Below are positions 56,957-64,000 of a stretch of DNA of 64,000 nt, one piece after another; within the stretch, counting starts at the first letter, position 1, and every line of letters begins with the position of its first letter. The notes beneath the pieces are model-generated. The model worked only from the letters and a program-made list of their open reading frames with translations, did no database searches and was not told where the DNA came from. The DNA lies in contig OU452204.1 in the NCBI GenBank assembly GCA_911728435.2, forward strand, positions 11,780,001 to 11,844,000, written 5' to 3'. This DNA comes from Apoderus coryli. Taxonomy: Eukaryota; Arthropoda; Insecta; Coleoptera; Attelabidae. The translations under genes were made by a program, and so were the position numbers.

Positions 56957-59505
56957 ACGGCAAATTTGAGGTTAGGAAGTAAATTGGATGTCAAATTATC
57001 AAATATAAAGAATTGAGCTGTCATCCTTTGGCATTTATTTAGACCGACTAGAAAGATTGAGGAAAATACAAAAAGAAGCAAACGTAGAAAAGTGTCAGAC
57101 CTAGAAAAAAATAAATTGAAAATAGCTAACTTTTTAGGCTAAACAATTTGATTAAAAAAAGAATACATAAAAAGTAAATAATTCTTTGGCAGATTTCTAT
57201 TTATTAAAATCTAGATAATAAACGATAGCCTTAGTAGCATATTATATAATATGGTTTCGCAGTTATGAATTTACCCTTCACCCAGCGTTTACGTCCCAAT
57301 TTTTTTATAATATTGTATTGCCACCGAACCTACATTACCGTGCCAAATTTTGATCAAAATCGGTTCACGGTGAGTTTCTGAAAAATGCAATAAAAATTTG
57401 ACAGGCTCTAGACCAGCATCTAGACCAGCCCAGGCAGTGAAGGTACATAAAATCGTTTAAAAATGCTATTTTTATTCTAGCTGATAAATGACCTAAATTT
57501 TACATTGTTTTTACTTTAAAAACTCTCAGCAAACTTATTTTACATTAGAACTCTGGATTTAAAAACAAACTAAATAGTTTTTGTATTTTGGCCGCATGCT
57601 CCCATATGACCTCACTACTGTGCGTCGTAACAAACAGAAAAAAAAAAGAATAATAAGAAAACTTGTTAAAACTACGAAAATATCTATCATGTAATTTGCT
57701 AAATAATAAAAACAATAGTCTAAAACGATTTGAAGCAGCATTTGACGTGTTTTTTATAGTATTTTTTTAATGGCTCAACAAATTTTGAATTAATTTCATT
57801 AGTACTACATAATATGAATTTATCATAAGAATAAATCTAAAACCTTAAATCATTAAATATAAATAACTAGAATAGAATTTAGACTAATTTAAATATCAGC
57901 ATAAAGTAACGTCGAGTTTGCTTTCAACCGGAATTAATTATAACTAACTAAAAATGAAAAATAACCAATAACTGGTTCAATTTTTCATACCTTTTACACC
58001 TACTATGTTATAATTTTCAACTTCCAATAACTTATTTAAACATATAGGCATTTCGACGGCTGTTTGCTTTTTTGACTAATTGCCCCACCCACACGTCAAT
58101 TTGTTATAATGAAATATACTGTGTGTGCAGGTACAGAAGTAAAATAAAGTTGCCCCCATCTTTTATAATACATCACAGATCTAATTATTCGTTGCACGTC
58201 CTATTTGGGTGCTGTATCGGCAACACCGATAAAGAAGGACTAGTGTCTGATTCATGACGTCATCACAGGAAGGTGGAGCGTGGAGAACGGTGTGTCCATA
58301 TACTTTACTATGAATTTTACCTCGTTTTAGAATTCAAACCTTTGAAGGGCTATTAGTGAAAAGAGGGTGCCAGACGTCGAATAAGCCCTTTTTCGCACGT
58401 CATTCAATTTTGTTATGGAAAAACGAATTTTCAAAGCAAAAACCAGAAGAAAATTAGGTAAATATAATTTAGAAATAACAAAAATGTGCAACATTATCGA
58501 GATTTTGTGAAATTATGATTACTTGACAAAACAGCCTATTTAGTAAGGGTTGTTAATTATTTACCTTTGAGATGACATACACATACAAAATCACTATTTT
58601 TTGGTGTTTCGTACTCAACGTCAGTAGTCGCATTTGTTTGAGCACAATTTTACAGTTTTTATTAAATTAGAGAGATAATTAGGATAATCGCAGGATCCGT
58701 TGTAAAACAAAACACATAATAATAACAGGAATACGGCATTATTTATATAACACTCATATCACTTTTTAAATATACCACAACAAAAATAATATCTCAAAAA
58801 TTCTTGATTTATATATAAAACTTAAACACAAACTCTAAAAACAATTTTTTCACAGGCACGCATCAAAATAAACAATAACATTAATGTTTTCAATATACCT
58901 AAAGAAACACAGCTCTACCTACGACTAGATCCGCGCTATGATTACGTCATACAATGTTGCCAAACTTCGTCCCTGGTCCTTATTCTATGGGTGTTGTGGC
59001 TGCATACGTTTTACTACTTACTTTTTAAAATAATTACATCCATTTAAATTTTGTTAACTATTTTGCCAAAAACGCCATATATAAAGTGCGGTAGCACCCT
59101 TAACGAAATCTTTTTAGAGGTTGTTCTTTAAGACCCTTAACAATTAACTCTATTAAAGAATTTTGTATTCATTGATGTTTTGTAAAGTTGAATATGATTT
59201 TAGATTCCATCTCAGCTTGGAGTACGTCGGAAATGTATCCTCATCCGAACAATTCAATCTTCACAGAGGATTGACAATGGGAAGAGCACACACAGCACTG
59301 CATTAATTACATCTTTGAAGAGAGTTTTCTAGCTCTAATAAAAGTGGTTGAAAGTGAGAAACAATTACAGAAGAAGCAAATGTGTTCTTTTGATTTTAGG
59401 TTGGAAGCCAATATACAAATCTTAAGAGTATAAAGTATACGCCAATTATCGGGTTATACAGCTCAAATCAAGTTCTGAAAGAATTGCTTGCTACACACAT
59501 TTCAC
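56957..59505. other. Unassigned AT-rich DNA
   Basis: Two gacgtcat/attacgtcat words lie near 58,254 and 58,943. No gene or repeat was recognised. Confidence 0.4.
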
Positions 59506-59509
59506 AATG

Positions 59510-59880
59510 TCTGGCCTCGTATGCGACTGTATTTCATGCAAAACTTCTAATCATTAAACCGTGAACACTGTGCGCGAAAGTCAACTAAAATCTTCTCTGA
59601 TCGCCAAGCGGTCTTCAAAATGCTCATAATAAGAACAGTATGCAACTGTCAAAGCAAACTCACAAATATAAAAAATCATAACGTAACTTTGCTATGGATT
59701 CCTGGCCACTTTGGTTTAGATGGGAATGAATCTGGCAAGACCAGAACTGCAATTGCTGAAAATAGTTTAGAACTACCGGTAGACTATTCAAGTTTGATAA
59801 GGAGCCAGCTCCTGCTATGTTTGGTAAGATTGTACATTGATCATCATCTCTCTTCGTTACGCCTATTTAAATATTCCGTT
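59510..59880 (+). pseudogene. LINE RNase H domain fragment
   Basis: Across frames the plus strand reads LASYATVFHAKLLII, then IFSDRQAVFKML, and NHNVTLLWIPGHFGLDGNES. These are the A.VFQAE, SDSQA and V.L.W.PGH.G..GNE blocks of the RNase H domain that LINEs of the I/R1 type use to remove the RNA template. A stop follows LLIIKP. No polymerase domain adjoins it. Confidence 0.8.
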
Positions 59881-60205
59881 TGAGCCTGGAGGTTAGGTCG
59901 ATGGGACGTAGATAGAATTAGATTTGCGGCATTTGGTGAAAGAGCCCTTCTACCGCGGCGTAGCGTATCTAAAAGAAAGCTTACCCAGTAAAATATTCGT
60001 CTACTTAAGGGAAAGTTCGACCAGTAAAATGTTAAACATGGAACTGCTGGAGGAAATATGAATTGAATCTCATCTGACCCAACCCACCTATGTTGAATCT
60101 ACCTGGAAGAGCCAAGGTTGGTATTTGAACCGTCAATGTTTTCTACACAAAAAAGGTACTGTTGGTCATAAGCTCTAAAGGTGACCGTTTTCGAAGAAAA
60201 TCAAC

Positions 60206-61325
60206 TTGTTGAAAAACATGGTCAATTTTTTGAAATAAATGTCATTTTTTCTACTAATTAAACGTTAACTTCATAATTGAAAATTTAAAAAAAATAATAT
60301 TAAGTTTGTACCTAGAAAAAGTAAATTTGTATTACAAAAAATGAATAATTACACAAACGCTGAAATAGTGCGAAATGGCGTGCGGTAATTCGGCAGAAGC
60401 AAGGCGGTTGTATCAAGAAAGACATCCTGATCGCCAAGTACCACATCACAACTTCTTTCAACGCGTTCACCAACGAATATGGAAAAAGGGAACTTCTAAA
60501 AAGAATACTGCTGATAATGGTCGGAAGATGCAATTACCTACAAGAGACTGTCCTCAACGAAGTGCAAGGAAATCCGACCAGAAGTACCAGAAAAATTGCT
60601 CACAACTTAAACCAACCTCACTCGGCGGTTTGGAGAATTTTAAAAAGACAACTTTTGTGTCCCTACCATATCCAAAGAGTACAAGGCTTATTGCCAAGAG
60701 ATTTTCCGCTGAGATTGGCTTTTGAAGATAGATGCAAGACAGAATAACTCAAAATCCACATGAAATTGCAGAAGGCCATCATCAGCAACAATTTGATAGG
60801 CCCACATTTTTTACCGAACAGATTAAACGTGCAGATTATCGAGAATTTATAGAAGAAGTACTGCTGGAACTGCTGGAAGATGTACTGTCTCAAGTAAGAC
60901 AAAACATGTACTTTATGCATGATAGAGCTCGGCCCACTTTAGTATGGTTGCACAACCTTGGCCCCCGAGATCTCGTGAACCTAATTGTTTAGATTTTTTC
61001 TTTTGGGGCCGTCTCAAAACCATAGTCTACGCTACTCCAGTTGAAAATGTTGACCAATTAAAAGAGCGCCTTGTTGCATCTTGCGAAATTATTCGGAACA
61101 CTCCGGGAATTTTCCTGCGTGTTAGACAGTCAATGCGTCGTAGAATTGCTGCGTGCATGGAAGCTAACGGCGGACATGTCCAACATTTAATTTAACTGTG
61201 TATCATTTGTTATTGTTTTTTTTTATTTTGCAATTATGAAGTTTTCGTTTGGATTTGTTACTTGTTCTAACGTTTAAGTAAATTTCGTTTAATGGTAAAA
61301 AAAATTGACCATGTTTTTCAACAAC
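60206..61325 (+). mobile_element. Deletion derivative of a DD41D-type mariner (1.1 kb)
   Basis: The inverted ends TTGTTGAAAAACATGGTCAA and its complement lie at 60,206 and about 61,304-61,325. They enclose one decayed transposase gene. I could not fix the target duplication. Confidence 0.85.
60338..61195 (+). pseudogene. DD41D-type transposase pseudogene lacking the first Asp region
   Basis: It starts MNNYTNAEIV, then NSAEARRLYQERHPDRQVPH, QETVLNEVQGNPTRSTRKIA, HNLNQPHSAVWRILKRQLL and CPYHIQRVQGLLPRDFPLRL (two helix-turn-helix regions). After MQDRITQNPHE it skips the SDEA-type block and continues FDRPTFFTEQIKRADY, ELLEDVLSQVRQNMYFMHD, with the second Asp in MHDRA. It then skips to QPWPPRSREPNCLDFFFWGR (third Asp in CLDFF) and ends EANGGHVQHLI. 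Frameshifts lie near 60,520, 60,730 and 60,945. Confidence 0.87.
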
Positions 61326-62689
61326 AAATAGTAGTGGGAAAATATATTTATGAAGCAAAGGTTCAATCAAAAACTAAAATAATTGGATTATACAACATAT
61401 TCACAATGAGTGGTAGGTAAATTAGTTCTGTCGATGTTGATATAGTATATTAAGTATAAAGGGCGGTAAAGCATTCGTTGCAGCCCGCCGCTGTATAGAC
61501 GCACGAGTGCGCGAGCGAGTTAGCAGTTGGATAGAGCAACAGTAACTCATGGCCATTCCTCGAGTTGTACGCAAGATAAAGCAGAATAGAAAAATGATGA
61601 GTTGACGTGATTGCAAAATTCGTCACTCATTTTCCATGGCGAATGATGACTGAAGAGACAGGCTTAAAATATAATACAATAAAAATAATTAAAAAATTCT
61701 ATTGCCATCAAAGACATATTTCTCATATATACAATGTAATAAATAAAAAGCGATTAAGTATGTTTTGTATAGTATGTATATAGAGATATTATTCGTTGTA
61801 TAGAGTGAAATATAATTCAATTTAATTTTGTCCAAGTGCCTGTTGTGGAATTTTTATAGTGTCGTATAGGTATTTTTATATCTGTTCTGATCGCATTAAA
61901 TTTAACTTTTATTGCTTTCTGCTTACTTTTTATTGGTTTCTACTTGAGTAGTCAAATTTATATTGCCCTTATTTGTAATAGTATGGCGTCCGTTTCGTTT
62001 AATATACCTATGACCAGTATCTTGAACAAAATTTTAGTTACATTTTATGAATTTCCATATGTAGATATATATCCATAATGTACATGAATTATTTGCAGTA
62101 ATTGAAGATATTCTCATTTCTATAATATGTTTTATTAAATCCCAAACTATTGAAAAAAAAAATTATATATTAAGTCATATTAACTCCTACAAGGATGTTT
62201 GGTGCTTAGTAACTTTATCGCCGTCAGAGACTGGAGTTTGGTATTTTGATGAATTGTGCAACCCAGTTGGGAAATACGATCCTGACTGCAATATAAGATG
62301 AAAACTGTGAACGAAATGGTACCTATTTTAATTACTCCTTTTCAAAATTTGTCCACTGACATTTTTTAATAAATACGTTCATGTTTTCATGAAGAATTGA
62401 CCCTATAGGTCAATTAATGTCGGGATAATAAGTAAAATAAAATTTAATATGAGGTAAATAGACCTGTAATACTAAATTTCTGGAAATGAGACTCATACTG
62501 AACTATTTATTAACACACAAAGATAGAGCTGCTTCTTTCAAATATCTAGAAAAAATTTACCTTAGAGTTAAATGTTAATTGGCGTCACTTTTGCAAGCTT
62601 CTTCTAATTACTTTGGTCATATATTTAGAATGTAAACTTTATTTCTTAAATGTAGTAATTAAATACCAGGGTCGTTTCTAATCGAATTA
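61326..62689. other. Unassigned DNA with a CpG-rich patch
   Basis: At about 61,458-61,560 there is a GC-rich, CpG-rich patch (cgcacgagtgcgcgagcgag) unlike its surroundings. Nothing else was recognised. Confidence 0.4.
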
Positions 62690-63355
62690 CACTCAGCAAC
62701 AATGTGTTCTTTAGGTCTTCCACATTTCACTTCAGGTAAAAAAATCCAGTGGGTTTAAATCCGAGGATCGTGCAGGCCATTAGTGAGGTCTATTTCGGCC
62801 AATCCACCAATTTCCATATGCTTCTGTGAAAAACTCACGAGAAACCCGACTAAATAGTGCACCATCGTGCGCCAAAGAGTACTATTACTTACATTCAAAA
62901 CCTCAGCAAGAAGTACTGGATTTTTTTCAACCATGTTCAGCATATCGTCTTCCAGGTCTACCGTTCTTGCTGTATTTGGCCTTCCTGTTCCACCACTTCG
63001 TTTTAGTGTGCCTGTTTCATGAAGGCGTCGATGAATGCTTCCGAAAACAACATTTCGGGACAGGAGATTTCCACATCATGTTCAAACACCTCTCAGTGCT
63101 GTCACAGAGTGATAGAGAGTGAGTTGATGGGTGGACAGTGCTTCCGGTCGAGTCAGTAGAATTACCTGTGCCAAGTAGTTATGGATGTCAATGCCATGAC
63201 ACGATGCCAATAATACAGAAAAAAAATTCTATCAGGAGCCATACGCTGAGGAAATCTTTCAGTGTACAACCGCCTAGCTTCTAATGCTTGCTATCAGCGA
63301 GTCCATACATGAAGTGCATGTTGGTCATCTCAGCATTTGTATAGTACGTGTAATT
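62690..63355 (-). pseudogene. DD41D-type mariner fossil with central deletion
   Basis: The minus strand reads YTNAEMTNMHFMYGLADS, EARRLYTERFPQRMAPD, HRRLHETGTLKRSGGTGRPN, TARTVDLEDDMLNMVEKNP and VLNVSNSTLWRTM, the N-terminal DNA-binding region. It then jumps to WIGRNRPH, stop, WPARSSDLNPLDFF, the third Asp block. The whole stretch with the first and second Asp is gone. The N-terminus matches that of the 60,338 gene (YTNAE...EARRLY.ER.P.R), so the two are related lineages. Confidence 0.8.
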
Positions 63356-63556
63356 CATATTAAGGGACTTCAACAAATTTCAAATTGATTGGCGCAGTCA
63401 AATAACATAAACGTTACTGATTTTTAGTCGAATTATTCGCAAATATTCTTGGTATGTTCAAAAATGTTTTAAATTTGTCTCTAATAAACGACGCAACATA
63501 TGAAATAACTACAAGTGACTGACAAAAAGTAGTAAGTAGTTTTAGTTCAATTCGTT

Positions 63557-64000
63557 CAAGAAAAATTGCGAAAATCGCGGATGCCACACTTTATTTGAAG
63601 ATTTTCACAGTAAACATATTCCAGCACAACACAACATATTTACACATGGAACATTATTAGATACTTGATTTTCGAACACATTTAATTTACTCAACTACCA
63701 CAATAATATAACAAATATTAAAACATTCTTTTAGCTAAAAAAACTCCTAATTTATACTTATTTTTATTTTACTACTATTCACATGAACTAGATCTGGCAG
63801 AATTGTTTTTAAATGACACGTGTTGACACATTTGGCATTCGCATATTGATTTTTTATCATCCTCACCATCTACATTCCGGGCGCCTGCATTTAAAGACAA
63901 TTTTAAAAGCCTACCATGCCATAGCTATTGGCCAATTCTTTATTCTTTGTAATCGTAAATTGCGAGTTCAAAACTGGGTCATTGAACTTTTTTTATTATT
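63557..64000 (+). repeat. Dispersed repeat family R1, copy C (runs off the window)
   Basis: It matches copy A (3,292 onward) from tcaagaaaaattgcg through 'ggcattcgcatattgatt'. It then diverges at about 63,865. The last bases (gggtcattgaact) are the family's end unit in the opposite orientation. Confidence 0.75.

Overview
The window looks like gene-poor intergenic DNA from an AT-rich insect genome. I found no host protein-coding gene that I could defend. Nearly everything recognisable is a mobile element or its remains: mariner-type DNA transposons of at least two clades (DD34D and DD41D), 5'-truncated LINEs with reverse transcriptase and RNase H remnants, one hAT, one PIF/Harbinger remnant, many short TA-flanked MITEs ending in CAGGGTG-like bases, and a palindrome that carries a hammerhead ribozyme. 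The mix of DD41D mariners, LINEs with TTATTA tails and a 60-base intron suggests an insect, possibly a beetle. The order cannot be proved from this sequence.

Layout. 0-13 kb holds scattered fossils: a DD34D mariner (0.7-1.1 kb), a dispersed repeat (3.3-3.8 kb), a Harbinger remnant (4.2-4.6 kb), a mariner split by a LINE (6.7-9.1 kb), another mariner (10.7-11.2 kb) and a LINE C-terminus (11.8-12.7 kb). 13.9-17.5 kb is dense in MITEs and mariner tail ends and contains a 640-base palindrome (16,218-16,857). The right arm of that palindrome folds as a hammerhead ribozyme of the kind known from Penelope-like retroelements.

17.5-31.9 kb is the most unusual region: a tandem array of three full copies and one partial copy of a 4-5 kb unit. 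Each full copy has the same series of islands bounded by good splice signals. One island is exactly 272 bases in all three copies and another is 163/162/162, while the introns between them vary widely through insertions and deletions. All frames examined in the islands are closed, so this looks like a duplicated multi-exon noncoding transcription unit.

33.2-37.6 kb is a three-level nest: a hAT transposase pseudogene is interrupted by a LINE, which is interrupted by an intact 2.1 kb DD41D mariner with terminal inverted repeats of about 335-365 bases. This 357-residue transposase is the only gene in the window that looks complete.

39-64 kb again holds deletion derivatives of DD41D and DD34D mariners, three more LINE fragments, a decayed intron-containing insect repeat protein (48.9-49.9 kb), a GC-richer block of unknown origin (49.93-50.47 kb), a 290-base palindrome (56.7-57.0 kb) and two more copies of the dispersed repeat. 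Long stretches between these show nothing I can name.
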